Part shown: positions 27,667 through 36,141 of the stretch, in pieces
Numbering within the stretch: the first letter of the stretch is position 1
How the letters are laid out: each line of letters opens with the position of its first letter
Assembly: GCF_014650435.1 (NCBI RefSeq)
Contig: NZ_BMUY01000003.1
Location: forward strand, 124,001 to 188,000
Source of the DNA: Streptomyces tendae
Lineage (GTDB): Bacteria > Actinomycetota > Actinomycetes > Streptomycetales > Streptomycetaceae
DNA: 64,000 nucleotides
Direction: 5' to 3'
Notes under the pieces: generated by a model
What the model saw: only the letters and a program-made list of their open reading frames with translations
What the model was told of the DNA's origin: nothing
The model's database searches: none
Made by a program: the position numbers and the translations under genes

Positions 27667-28239
27667 TCACACGTAGTCGAAGTACCGGTCGGCCCAGACA
27701 GCCCGCATGTCGCCGTCCTCGCCGTCCTCGTCCTCACCGTCCTCGTCCTCGCCGTCCTCGCCGTCGTGTCCGAGCGCGGCGAGTGTCTCCACGAAGATCC
27801 GGTCCTCGTCCACCAGCGTCCGGGTCGGGCCGTCGTACGGCTCCAGCAGCACGTCCAGCGGGACGAAGACGCACCCCGCCGCCGTGCACACCTCGTCCAG
27901 CCACGTCACGAACTCCCCGCTCAGGCCCGCCGCGGAGTCCGCGGTCCAGTGGGCGCCCGTTCCGGCGGTGACGAAGCCGCCGAAGTTGCTCAGCTCGACC
28001 CACAGCCCGCCGACCGGCCCGGTACCGTCCGCCGGGACCGAGAACCGACCGCACGCGCTGGAGTCCTGGTAGAGCCCCGCCCGGGTGGACGGTCCGAAAC
28101 GCCGTCTGAGCTCGCCCGTGAGCAGGTCGAAGCGGCGTACCGCGGTCTCCGGGTCGAAGTCCCGGGGCCGTTCCCGGTGGTGCGGGTCGTCGTGTTCGCC
28201 CAGCAGCGTCCGGATCTCGTCCAGGGGAAGCACGAACAC
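27667..28239 (-). CDS. Hypothetical protein with an acidic Gly-Glu-Asp repeat
   Basis: 190 aa, not recognised. It is rich in acidic residues; residues about 158-175 are built of short GED/EDGED units encoded by a near-perfect 9-base DNA repeat (GTCCTCGTC-type, about 27713-27765), which could expand or contract by slippage. The rest contains GGLWVELSNFGGFVTA and PLDVLLEPYDGPTR and is globular without membrane segments. The GTG at 28239 or the one at 28233 can start it; GAAAGG lies just upstream and suits the second better. The stop is 5 bp from the end of the convergent transporter. It starts 31 bp after the P-type ATPase stop on the same strand, so it may be the last gene of that operon. Confidence 0.7.
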   Translation of the reverse strand: MFVLPLDEIRTLLGEHDDPHHRERPRDFDPETAVRRFDLLTGELRRRFGPSTRAGLYQDSSACGRFSVPADGTGPVGGLWVELSNFGGFVTAGTGAHWTADSAAGLSGEFVTWLDEVCTAAGCVFVPLDVLLEPYDGPTRTLVDEDRIFVETLAALGHDGEDGEDEDGEDEDGEDGDMRAVWADRYFDYV

Positions 28240-28270
28240 GCCTTTCGGTCGGTGACGGCGAACCCGCGCA

Positions 28271-31200
28271 TCATCCCCCGGTGCCCTGGGGCCCCGCGCC
28301 GGATTTCACCGCCGGCAGCCGGTCCGCCAGCTTCGGCCAGTACTTCACGAGCGCGTCCTCCACGCCCGGCAGCGCCCGCTGCCCCGCCAGGGCCAGCGCG
28401 ATCGCCGCGGCCACACCCGTCCACGCGACCGGGCCCAGCGGGGTGCAGCCGAAGAGGCGGCTGGCGCCCGGGGTCATGACGAGGGCGACCAGGGCGGCGG
28501 CGGAGCCGAGGGAGGTGACCTGGACCAGGCGGCTGTCGCGGCGGTCGGCGAGGGTCTGGGCGAGCTGGGTGCCGACGACCGCGCACAGGGCCATGGTCGT
28601 CGAGCGCCGCTGCGTGCCCGGCGTGAAGCGGCCGAAGAGCCAGGCCGCGGTCGCCCCGAGCGCCGTGGTCAGGGCCCGGTGCCGGATCTGCCGGATGAGG
28701 GGCTCGCCCAGCACCGCCGTACCGAGCGGCGCGCCCGCGTCGGCGGCCTCCTGCTCCGGGTCGCCGGTCTTGGTCACCGCGACCGCCATCGCCGGGAACA
28801 GGTCCGTGAAGAGGTTGACCAGCAGCATCTGGCGGGTGGACAGCGGGGCGGCGCCGCCCAGCACCGTGCCGAGGATGCCGAAGCCGACCTCGCCCGCGTT
28901 GCCGCCGATCAGGATGGCGATGGCGTCGGCGACGCTGTGCCACAGCGCCCGGCCCTCCCGCACCGCCTCCACCAGCACCAGCAGGTCGTCGCCCGTCACC
29001 ACCAGGTCGGCGGCGTTGCGGGCGGCGGCCGAGCCGCGGGCGCTGATGCCGACGCCGATGTCGGCGGCCCGGATCGCGGCGGCGTCGTTGGCGCCGTCGC
29101 CGACCATGCCGACGACCCGTCCGGCGTCCCGCAGGGACTCGACGACCTGGAGCTTCTGCTCGGGCGCCACCCGGGCCACCACGTCCGCGTCGCGCAGCAT
29201 CCGGGAGCGGACGGTGCGGTCGGCGGCGGCGAGTTCGTCGCCGGTGACCACGACCGCGTCCTCGGGCCAGCCCAGGTCGACGGCGATGGCGTGGGCGGTC
29301 TGCGGATGGTCGCCGGTCAGCACCACGGGCCGCACGCCCGCCTCGCGCAGCCCGCGCACCAGCGCCGGGGAGGTCTCGCGGGGCACGTCGGCGAGCGCCA
29401 GCAGTCCGGTGAACTCCAGCTTCGACGGCGGCTGTTCGAGGACCTCGGCGGCCTTCTCGCCCCTCGCCAGGGGCCGCCGCGCCACCGCGATGATGCGCAG
29501 TCCGTCGCGGGCGAGGCGCTGCGCCACCTCGGTGGTGTGCGCGGGCAGGTCGGCGCAGGCGGGCAGCACCGTCTCCGGGGCGCCCTTGACCACCAGCACG
29601 GCGGGGCCGGTGCCGCCCTCGCGTCCGACGGCGGCGGCGTAGCCCCGGGAGGTCTCGAAGGGCAGGCCCTCCTCCTGCGTCCAGTCGGGGTCGTCCCCGG
29701 CCGCGTCCAGGACGGCCTCGTCGGTGGCGTGGGTGGGCCGGGCGCCGTCGCCGTTCAGCCGGGGGCAGGCGCGCGCGGCGACCCGTACGGCGTCGGCGGT
29801 CTCCGGGGCGCCCACTCGGCGGACCGTGCCGTCGGGGCCCGCGACCCGCGACAGCCGCAGCCTGTTCTCGGTGAGGGTGCCCGTCTTGTCGAAGCAGACG
29901 GTGTCCATCCGGCCGAGCGCCTCCAGCGTGCGCGGGGTGCGCACCAGGACGCCCCGGCGGCTCAGCCGGCGGGCCGCCGCGAGCTGGGCCACCGTCGCCA
30001 CCAGCGGCAGCCCCTCGGGCACCGCGGCCACCGCCACCGACACGCCACCGGCGACGGCCTGCCGGATCGGTGCCCCGCGCAGCAGCGAGAGCCCGGTCAC
30101 CGCGGCGCCGCCCGCCAGGGTGAGCGGCAGCGCCTTGCGGGTCAGCTCCTGGAGCCTGGCCTGCACTCCGGCCGCCGACGGCGTACGGGCCGCCAGCGCG
30201 ACCGCCCGCGCCGCCTCGGTGTGGTCGCCGGTGTCGACGACGACGGCCCGGGCCCGTCCGGCCACCACGGTCGTGCCCTCGAAGACCATGCAGTACCGCT
30301 CGGCGACGGGGGCGCGGGGCGCCGGGTCCACGCACTTGTCCACCGGCAGCGACTCACCGGTCAGTGCGGACTCGTCCACCTCCAGGCCGTCCTCCCACAG
30401 CAGCCGGGCGTCGGCGGGCACCACGTCGTCCGCCTTCAGCTCGATCACGTGACCGGGGTGCAGCTTGGCCGCGTCCACGATCCTCGGCTCGCCCTCCATG
30501 GCGAACTCCGCACTTTCCGGGCCGAGTTGCTCCTCGGTGACCCGGGCCTTCTGCTTCTGCTCCGCCAGCAGTCCGGACAGCGCCCGCTCGGCGCGCAGCC
30601 GCTGGAAGCCGCCGACCAGGGCGTTCAGGTCGAGGGCGCCGACGACGAGCAGCGCGTCCACGACCGACCCGAGGATGGCGGAGGCGGCCGAGCCGACCGC
30701 CAGTACCGGGGTGAGCGGATCGTCCAGCTCCCCGCGTACGGCGCGGGCCAGCTGCCACGACCAGCGGACCGGCGCCAGCACCGGCACCCGGCCCGCCCGC
30801 TCGGCGGCCGCGCGCAATCGGGCCCCGGCCTGCTCCACCGCGGTCGGCTCGGGCTCGCGCTCCCGCTCCAGCCGGTCCTGTACGTCGTCCGGGTCCAGCG
30901 CGTGCCACGCCACCCGGGCCCGGGGGTGCGGGGCGCGGGCCATCGCCACGCCGATCGCGGCCCGCGTCCCGGACAGCAGGGCCACCGCCGCGCTCGCGTC
31001 CACCGGCGCGTGCCGCATCCCCAGCAGCGACGACACGCCGCCCCGGCTCCGGCCGCGCGCCTCGCCGACCGCCACCAGCAGCCCGGACAGCGCGGCCCCG
31101 GACCTGGCCAGCGTCTGCGACCGGTGCCCGACCGCGCGGGACACCGGCACCGCCCGCAGCACCCGCCACACGTCGGCCAGCCCCTGCGGTGCGAGCACGT

Positions 31201-32701
31201 CCGCGCCCCAGGCCACCGGGCAGTCCGCGTCGGCCAGCGCGACGGCCACGTCCCCGGCGAGCAGCCCGTCCGACAGCGACCCGTCGTCGCCGGGCAGCGG
31301 CCGTACGACGGTGATGACGCCGCCCTCGGCGCGCAGTTCGGCCACGACGTCCGCGAGCGGGCGACGGGCGCCGACGACCTGGTCGGCGAGACCGGTGAAG
31401 TCGGCCAGCGCCGGGTCCTCGACCATGACCACGCGCAGTCCCGCGCGCCGCGCCGCGTCCAGCACGTCCTCGGTCCACGGGTCGGCGCCCGCGTCCGGCA
31501 CCCGCAGCGCGCTGGGGTGCAGCACGACCGTGCGGGCCATCTCCAGCTGCCGCAGCCGCCCGGGGTCGCGCACGAGCACACCGGTGCGGGACAGCGCGGC
31601 GCTCAGTACGGCGTGGAAGGCGGCGGGCCCGTAGCGCGCGGCCTTGGGCGAACCGGCGAGCACCGCCTCCGCCGCCTCGGCCAGGTCGTGCTTGACCAGC
31701 AGGGTCGCCGCGGCGCCCGCCACACTGCCCGCGGAGGCGTGGGCGGCGTAGTCCTGCGCCGGTGAGGTGCGCGGCGCCGGACGCAGGGCGGACACGGCGG
31801 GCAGGCTGCCCCGGCCGGGGACGCACAACTGGTCGTGCACGACCTCGAAGGCGGCTCCCCGTGCCACCGCCTCCGTCAACTGGCAGACGCGCAGCGCCCC
31901 GTCGAGCACCAGCGAGGTGGGGCTCTGCCCGGCGCCGTGGACGGCGGCGTTGGCGGCGGCCAGCGCCACGTCCATGCGGTGGTCGCCGAGCCGCTCGCGC
32001 AGCCAGGCGCGGAAGGCCGGGTTCTCGCGCAGCAGCGTCGCGACGGCGGTGACCAGGCGGGGCGAGGGCGGCAGCCGCAGCCGCGCACCGGTCACGGCGG
32101 CGGCGATGCCCAGCACGTCGGCGCCGAGCGCGGCAGCCGCGACACGCACGGGCGCGGGGTCGCCGGGGTGGTCCGGCTCGTCCACCAGGTCGTCCGCCGA
32201 GCCGTCCGCCGGGCCGTCCGAGGTGGTGAGGTCGGTCTGGTCCACCCGGGTGAGGCCGTGGTGTTCGGCGAGTTCGGTGGCGTGGTCCACGACGCGGTCG
32301 GTGAGCGTGTCCTCGGTCGCGGTCACCACCAGCCGGGCCAGACCGGTGTCCCAGTAGGCGAGCAGGACGTCCGGGTGCTCGGCCAGTGCCGCCGCCACCT
32401 TTCGCGCCACCCGCTCGGTACCGCCCGCCCGGCGCACCTCGTCCGCGGCGACCGGCCGCAGCGCGAGGTGCGCCCGGGGTCCGGCCCGCCAGTCCCGCGA
32501 TCCGCCGGGCAGTGCCGCGCGGGCCACTCGGGCCGCCCGCGCCGCGAAGTCGGCGCCGCGCACCCCGGCCCGCGCGGTGCCCGCCGCCGCTCCGGCCGCG
32601 GCACCCACGGCGGGCGCGGTGCCGCGCGCGAGGAGCCGGGGACCGGCCAGCACCAGCCCCGTGACGGCGTCCTGGGAACGCGTCAGCAGTCCACCGGCCA
32701 T
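28271..32701 (-). CDS. Very large CtpI-like P-type cation ATPase
   Basis: 1476 aa, twice the length of an ordinary P-type ATPase. The C-terminal half is a complete pump: TGES actuator loop at about 781, phosphorylation site CFDKTGTLTENRL with Asp938, hinge VGDGANDAAAIRAADIGVG at about 1200, then a C-terminal group of membrane segments. The N-terminal 600+ residues contain a small HMA-like fold (about 90-125; VARKVAAALAEHPD) and a hydrophobic/Ala-rich region with no ATPase motifs, as in mycobacterial CtpI. The transported ion is unknown. GAGGGA precedes the ATG. The stop of the histone-tailed membrane protein lies 9 bp upstream, so the two are one operon. Confidence 0.9.
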   Translation of the reverse strand: MAGGLLTRSQDAVTGLVLAGPRLLARGTAPAVGAAAGAAAGTARAGVRGADFAARAARVARAALPGGSRDWRAGPRAHLALRPVAADEVRRAGGTERVARKVAAALAEHPDVLLAYWDTGLARLVVTATEDTLTDRVVDHATELAEHHGLTRVDQTDLTTSDGPADGSADDLVDEPDHPGDPAPVRVAAAALGADVLGIAAAVTGARLRLPPSPRLVTAVATLLRENPAFRAWLRERLGDHRMDVALAAANAAVHGAGQSPTSLVLDGALRVCQLTEAVARGAAFEVVHDQLCVPGRGSLPAVSALRPAPRTSPAQDYAAHASAGSVAGAAATLLVKHDLAEAAEAVLAGSPKAARYGPAAFHAVLSAALSRTGVLVRDPGRLRQLEMARTVVLHPSALRVPDAGADPWTEDVLDAARRAGLRVVMVEDPALADFTGLADQVVGARRPLADVVAELRAEGGVITVVRPLPGDDGSLSDGLLAGDVAVALADADCPVAWGADVLAPQGLADVWRVLRAVPVSRAVGHRSQTLARSGAALSGLLVAVGEARGRSRGGVSSLLGMRHAPVDASAAVALLSGTRAAIGVAMARAPHPRARVAWHALDPDDVQDRLEREREPEPTAVEQAGARLRAAAERAGRVPVLAPVRWSWQLARAVRGELDDPLTPVLAVGSAASAILGSVVDALLVVGALDLNALVGGFQRLRAERALSGLLAEQKQKARVTEEQLGPESAEFAMEGEPRIVDAAKLHPGHVIELKADDVVPADARLLWEDGLEVDESALTGESLPVDKCVDPAPRAPVAERYCMVFEGTTVVAGRARAVVVDTGDHTEAARAVALAARTPSAAGVQARLQELTRKALPLTLAGGAAVTGLSLLRGAPIRQAVAGGVSVAVAAVPEGLPLVATVAQLAAARRLSRRGVLVRTPRTLEALGRMDTVCFDKTGTLTENRLRLSRVAGPDGTVRRVGAPETADAVRVAARACPRLNGDGARPTHATDEAVLDAAGDDPDWTQEEGLPFETSRGYAAAVGREGGTGPAVLVVKGAPETVLPACADLPAHTTEVAQRLARDGLRIIAVARRPLARGEKAAEVLEQPPSKLEFTGLLALADVPRETSPALVRGLREAGVRPVVLTGDHPQTAHAIAVDLGWPEDAVVVTGDELAAADRTVRSRMLRDADVVARVAPEQKLQVVESLRDAGRVVGMVGDGANDAAAIRAADIGVGISARGSAAARNAADLVVTGDDLLVLVEAVREGRALWHSVADAIAILIGGNAGEVGFGILGTVLGGAAPLSTRQMLLVNLFTDLFPAMAVAVTKTGDPEQEAADAGAPLGTAVLGEPLIRQIRHRALTTALGATAAWLFGRFTPGTQRRSTTMALCAVVGTQLAQTLADRRDSRLVQVTSLGSAAALVALVMTPGASRLFGCTPLGPVAWTGVAAAIALALAGQRALPGVEDALVKYWPKLADRLPAVKSGAGPQGTGG

Positions 32702-32710
32702 GGCTGTCCC

Positions 32711-33457
32711 TCAGCCGGACGTATGGGTGCGCGACGCGGCGGCCGTCTTGCGGGTGCGGCTCCCGCGGGAGGTGGAGGGCCGACTGGAGGACGCCTTGGT
32801 CCCCGACTGGCTCTTGGCCCGAGTGGGGGAGGCGGTCTTCTTCGCGGTGGACTTCTTCGCGGTGGACTTCCTCGCGGTGGATTTCTTCGCGGGCGTCTGC
32901 TTCGCGGTGGTCTTCTTCGCCGTGGTCTTGTTCGCGGCCGACTTCTTCGCGGCGGCCGACTTCTTCGCGGCGGAGGACTTGGCTGCCGTCGACTTGGCGG
33001 CGGTGGACTTGGCGGCGGCCTTCTTGGCCCCGCCGGCCCGCTTCGCCGCGGCCGTCCCGGTGGAGCCGGCCGCCTTGGCCGTACCGGCCGTACCCGACTC
33101 CCCCGCACCCGACTTCGCCGTACCGGCCTTCGCCGTGCCCGTGTGCCCCGCTCCCGCCCCCGCCCTGGCGGTCGTCTTGCCCGCGTTCCCGTTCCGGTCC
33201 TGTCCGCGCTGCTGCGTCAGCCAGGCCACCGCCGCCCCGGTGACCGCCACCGGCCACTCCACCAGTCCGGCGACGCCCAGCACCCCGGCGCCCGTGTAGA
33301 CGAGCACGCGCCGCCCGCGCGGCGACACCGCCCCGATCCTGTCCAGCGCGCCCTCGGCGGCCTTGCCCACCGTCCCGGCACCCGGCACCTTCCGCACCGC
33401 CGAAGCGGCCGCGTGCAACGGCCGCGGGAGTGTCCGCGCCGACTTCTGCTCAGCCAT
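32711..33457 (-). CDS. Membrane protein with a histone H1-like Lys/Ala tail
   Basis: 248 aa. An amphipathic N-terminus (about 1-45) is followed by a hydrophobic segment (VLVYTGAGVLGVAGLVEW and VAVTGAAVAWL, about 51-80) and then about 165 residues of lysine/alanine/serine/threonine repeats (AAKSTAAKS, KKTTAKQTPAKKS), the composition of histone H1 and of HupS/HU tails that bind DNA or polyphosphate. The repeats make this DNA simple, but the frame is intact. Start at the ATG at 33457 behind GAGGACGAAG. It is cotranscribed with the P-type ATPase. Function unknown; a positively charged accessory to an ion pump or a membrane tether for nucleic acid are both possible. Confidence 0.85.
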   Translation of the reverse strand: MAEQKSARTLPRPLHAAASAVRKVPGAGTVGKAAEGALDRIGAVSPRGRRVLVYTGAGVLGVAGLVEWPVAVTGAAVAWLTQQRGQDRNGNAGKTTARAGAGAGHTGTAKAGTAKSGAGESGTAGTAKAAGSTGTAAAKRAGGAKKAAAKSTAAKSTAAKSSAAKKSAAAKKSAANKTTAKKTTAKQTPAKKSTARKSTAKKSTAKKTASPTRAKSQSGTKASSSRPSTSRGSRTRKTAAASRTHTSG

Positions 33458-33567
33458 GACTCTTCGTCCTCGCCCTGTCCGTGCTGTGGGAACCCGCGGC
33501 CCCCGGGCCGTGGAAACCCCGGGAACATCACCTTCCGCATATCTCCGGGTTCCCGCACCTCGGGCAC

Positions 33568-34473
33568 TCATCCGGACGAAGTCGGCCCACGCTCCAGAGC
33601 GATCGCGTGCAGCCTCTCCAGCCGCTCCCGGGACACCTCGTCGGCAGGTGCGTACGTCACCATCCGGGGCCCGGCCTCCGGTCCGAGCCACAGGTCGGTG
33701 TGGTCGACGCGGATCCGCCCGACGTGCCGGTTGACGAACTCCTTGCGCTTGCTGCGGTGCGCGACGACCTCGTGCCGCTCCCAGACCTCGCGGAAGTCCG
33801 GCGACTGGGTGCGCAGCCGCTTGAGCAGCATCTTCCAGGCGGGTTCGGCGAGATGACCGGCCATGGTCGCGCGGAAACGGGCCGCCATCAGCCGCTGGGT
33901 CTCCTCCAGGTGCACGATCGAGGAGCGCCAGTCCTCGTTGGTGAAGGAGAGGATCATGCAGTTGCGATCCTCGGGCGGCACCGCTTCCAGGTCGCACAGC
34001 AGCAGCCCGTACGTCCGGTTGTGGGCGAGGATGTCGTACCGGCTGTTCTGCACACAGGCGGGGTACGGCTCGAACTGCTCCAGCAGGGCGCGCACCGCCG
34101 GGGTGATCGCCGGGCACACCCGCGCGGGCGTCGGGTCGACGGCCCCCGCCAGCTGGAAGAGGTGGGCGCGTTCGGAGGGGTCGAGCAGCAGGGCGCGGGC
34201 GAGGGCGTCGAGGACCTGGACGGAGACCTGGATGTCCCGGGCCTGCTCCAGCCAGGTGTACCAGGTGACGCCGACGGCCGAGAGCTGGGCGACCTCCTCG
34301 CGGCGCAGCCCCGGGGTCCGGCGCCGGCGTCCGCGGGGCATCCCGACCTGCTCGGGCGCGATGCGCTCGCGGCGGCTGCGCAGGAAGGCGGCCAGTTCGT
34401 GCCGCCGGATCTCCGAGCCGGTGTCCCGGGGCGGGGACTGGACCACCGTCTCCTGACCCGTCATCGTCGTCAT
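33568..34473 (-). CDS. MmyB-type HTH transcriptional regulator
   Basis: 301 aa. The N-terminal XRE-type HTH includes LRREEVAQLSAVGVTWYTWL and QVLDALARALLLDPSERAHL (about 50-115), and the C-terminal MmyB-like ligand-binding domain (about 125-300) includes NRTYGLLLCDLEAV. Such proteins are common actinomycete repressors of a divergent transporter or reductase; here the divergent gene is an MFS transporter, 101 bp away. The intergenic region has TCTGGTACCACCCTGG-type short dyads but no clear shared operator. GTG/ATG choice uncertain: Met1 or Met4. Confidence 0.9.
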   Translation of the reverse strand: MTTMTGQETVVQSPPRDTGSEIRRHELAAFLRSRRERIAPEQVGMPRGRRRRTPGLRREEVAQLSAVGVTWYTWLEQARDIQVSVQVLDALARALLLDPSERAHLFQLAGAVDPTPARVCPAITPAVRALLEQFEPYPACVQNSRYDILAHNRTYGLLLCDLEAVPPEDRNCMILSFTNEDWRSSIVHLEETQRLMAARFRATMAGHLAEPAWKMLLKRLRTQSPDFREVWERHEVVAHRSKRKEFVNRHVGRIRVDHTDLWLGPEAGPRMVTYAPADEVSRERLERLHAIALERGPTSSG

Positions 34474-34574
34474 GCCTCAAGGATGCCGCGCCCGGAAACC
34501 TGTTGCCAGGTACTTCTACTACCAGCATAAGAAGACTCTGGTACCACCCTGGAAACGGTCGCAGGCTCGACCAC

Positions 34575-36008
34575 GTGACCGAAACCATCACTTCACGTCC
34601 CGTCCGTACGGGCACCCCGGAGGCGCCGCCCGCACTCGGCGGCCTCGGACTCTTCACGGTGCTGCTGGGTGCGGCACTCCCGCTCGTCGACTTCTTCATC
34701 GTCAACGTCGCCCTGCCCACCATCGGCGCCGACCTCTCCGCGAGCGAGGCGGTCCTGGAACTGGTCGTCGCCGGGTACGGGGTGGCGTACGCCGTCCTGC
34801 TGGTCCTCGGCGGCCGGCTCGGCGACCTCTTCGGCCGGCGCCGCCTGTTCCTGGGCGGCATGGCGGCCTTCGGGCTGACCTCGCTGGCCTGCGGGCTCGC
34901 GCCGGACGCCTGGTCGCTGGTGGCCGCGCGGGTGGCGCAGGGCGCCTCGGCCGCCGCGATGCTGCCGCAGGTGCTGGCGACCATCCAGGCGACCACGACC
35001 GGTCCCCGGCGCGCGAGGGCCATGAGCCTGTACGGGGCGACGGCCGGCCTGTCGATGGTGGCCGGGCAGATCCTGGGCGGCGTCCTGGTGGCGGCCGACA
35101 TCGCGGGCACCGGCTGGCGTTCCGTCTTCCTGGTGAACGTCCCGGTCGTCCTCGTGGGCCTGTTCCTCGCGGCCCGCGCGGTCCCGGAGACCCGCTCCGC
35201 GCGCCCCGAGCCGGTGGACGTGCCCGGCACCTTCCTGCTGGCCGCCTCGATCCTGACCCTGCTGGTCCCGCTGACCGAGGGCCGGGCGGCGGGCTGGCCG
35301 CTGTGGACGTGGCTGTCGCTGGCCGCCTTCCCGTTCGCGGCGGCGGCGTTCTACGCGGTGGAGCGCCGGGCGGACCGCGCGGGCCGTACGCCGCTGGTCC
35401 CGCCGAGCCTGTTCGCGATCGTCTCGCTGCGCCGCGGCCTGCTGCTCATCGTGCCGTTCTCGATCGGCTTCAGCGGCTTCATGTTCGTCATCGCGGTGGC
35501 CCTGCAGCAGGGCGCGGGCCTGGGCCCGGTGGCCGCGGGCCTGGCCCTGGCCCCGCTCGCGGTGGTGTTCTTCCTCTTCTCCCTCGCCGGCCCTCGCCTG
35601 GTCGCCCGCTACGGCACCCGTGTCGTACCCGTCGGCGCCGCCCTCCAGGGGGTGGGCCTGGCCCTGATGACGCTGGCCGCGTGGCGTTCCTGGCCCGACC
35701 TGGGACTGGTCGAACTGCTGCCGGGCGCGGCGGTGGCCGGGGCGGGCCAGGCGCTCCAACTCCCGGTCATCCTGCGGGTGGTCCTGTCGGAGGTGCCTGC
35801 CGTACGGGCCGGCGTGGGTGGTGGCGTCATGGTCACCACCCAGCAGGCGTCCCTGGCTCTGGGTGTGGCCACCCTGGGCACGCTGTTCCTGTCGCTGGTC
35901 CCGGGGATGGGCATGCGGGACGCCCTGGTGACGACGCTGCTGGTCCAGCTCGCCGGGGTGGCGCTGACCGGTCTGCTGAGCCTGCGCATGCCCCGGACGA
36001 TCGCCTGA
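34575..36008 (+). CDS. MFS transporter (DHA2-like)
   Basis: 477 aa with about 14 membrane segments. LPLVDFFIVNVALPTIGADL corresponds to motif D1, GRLGDLFGRRRLFLGGMAAF to loop motif A, and MVAGQILGGVLVAADIAG to motif C. Start at the GTG at 34575, 14 codons before the first segment; no good ribosome site was seen, so a leaderless transcript or a further start are possible. The MmyB-type regulator is divergent and the likely controller. Substrate unknown. Confidence 0.9.
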   Translation: MTETITSRPVRTGTPEAPPALGGLGLFTVLLGAALPLVDFFIVNVALPTIGADLSASEAVLELVVAGYGVAYAVLLVLGGRLGDLFGRRRLFLGGMAAFGLTSLACGLAPDAWSLVAARVAQGASAAAMLPQVLATIQATTTGPRRARAMSLYGATAGLSMVAGQILGGVLVAADIAGTGWRSVFLVNVPVVLVGLFLAARAVPETRSARPEPVDVPGTFLLAASILTLLVPLTEGRAAGWPLWTWLSLAAFPFAAAAFYAVERRADRAGRTPLVPPSLFAIVSLRRGLLLIVPFSIGFSGFMFVIAVALQQGAGLGPVAAGLALAPLAVVFFLFSLAGPRLVARYGTRVVPVGAALQGVGLALMTLAAWRSWPDLGLVELLPGAAVAGAGQALQLPVILRVVLSEVPAVRAGVGGGVMVTTQQASLALGVATLGTLFLSLVPGMGMRDALVTTLLVQLAGVALTGLLSLRMPRTIA

Positions 36009-36043
36009 CGACGGCCCGATCCACACCTCCACACCCCGCCACT

Positions 36044-36076
36044 TGGTCCAGACCTCTTGACGAAAGGTCTGGACCA
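36044..36076 (+). promoter_or_regulatory. Paired DasR-type (dre-like) sites in the chitinase promoter
   Basis: TGGTCCAGACCT (36044-36055) and AGGTCTGGACCA (36065-36076) are the same 12-mer in inverted orientation, separated by 9 bp that hold a -35-like TTGACG (36057-36062). Each resembles the DasR operator ACTGGTCTAGACCACT, and similar 12-bp repeats are known in Streptomyces chitinase promoters. They would give repression by DasR relieved by GlcN-6-P, plus two-component activation. The gene start is at 36142. Confidence 0.8.
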
Positions 36077-36141
36077 CAGCACTGTCATGCCTACGACACA
36101 AGACGTCTCTCCCTCACCGATCCCCCACCGGGAGGCCCGGC

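Noticed and set aside
27713..27765. Repeat block resembling a CRISPR or VNTR
   Set aside because: In-frame codon repeats of an acidic peptide inside an ORF.
28679..31765. 1028-aa plus-strand frame inside the P-type ATPase
   Set aside because: Antisense shadow with no domain; the minus-strand ATPase has all motifs.
32711..33010. Lys/Ala repeat DNA as an insertion or satellite
   Set aside because: The frame is continuous with a membrane protein and codon bias is normal.
33458..33567. GC-rich dyads between the histone-tailed gene and the MmyB regulator
   Set aside because: Short imperfect matches expected at this GC; no clear terminator.
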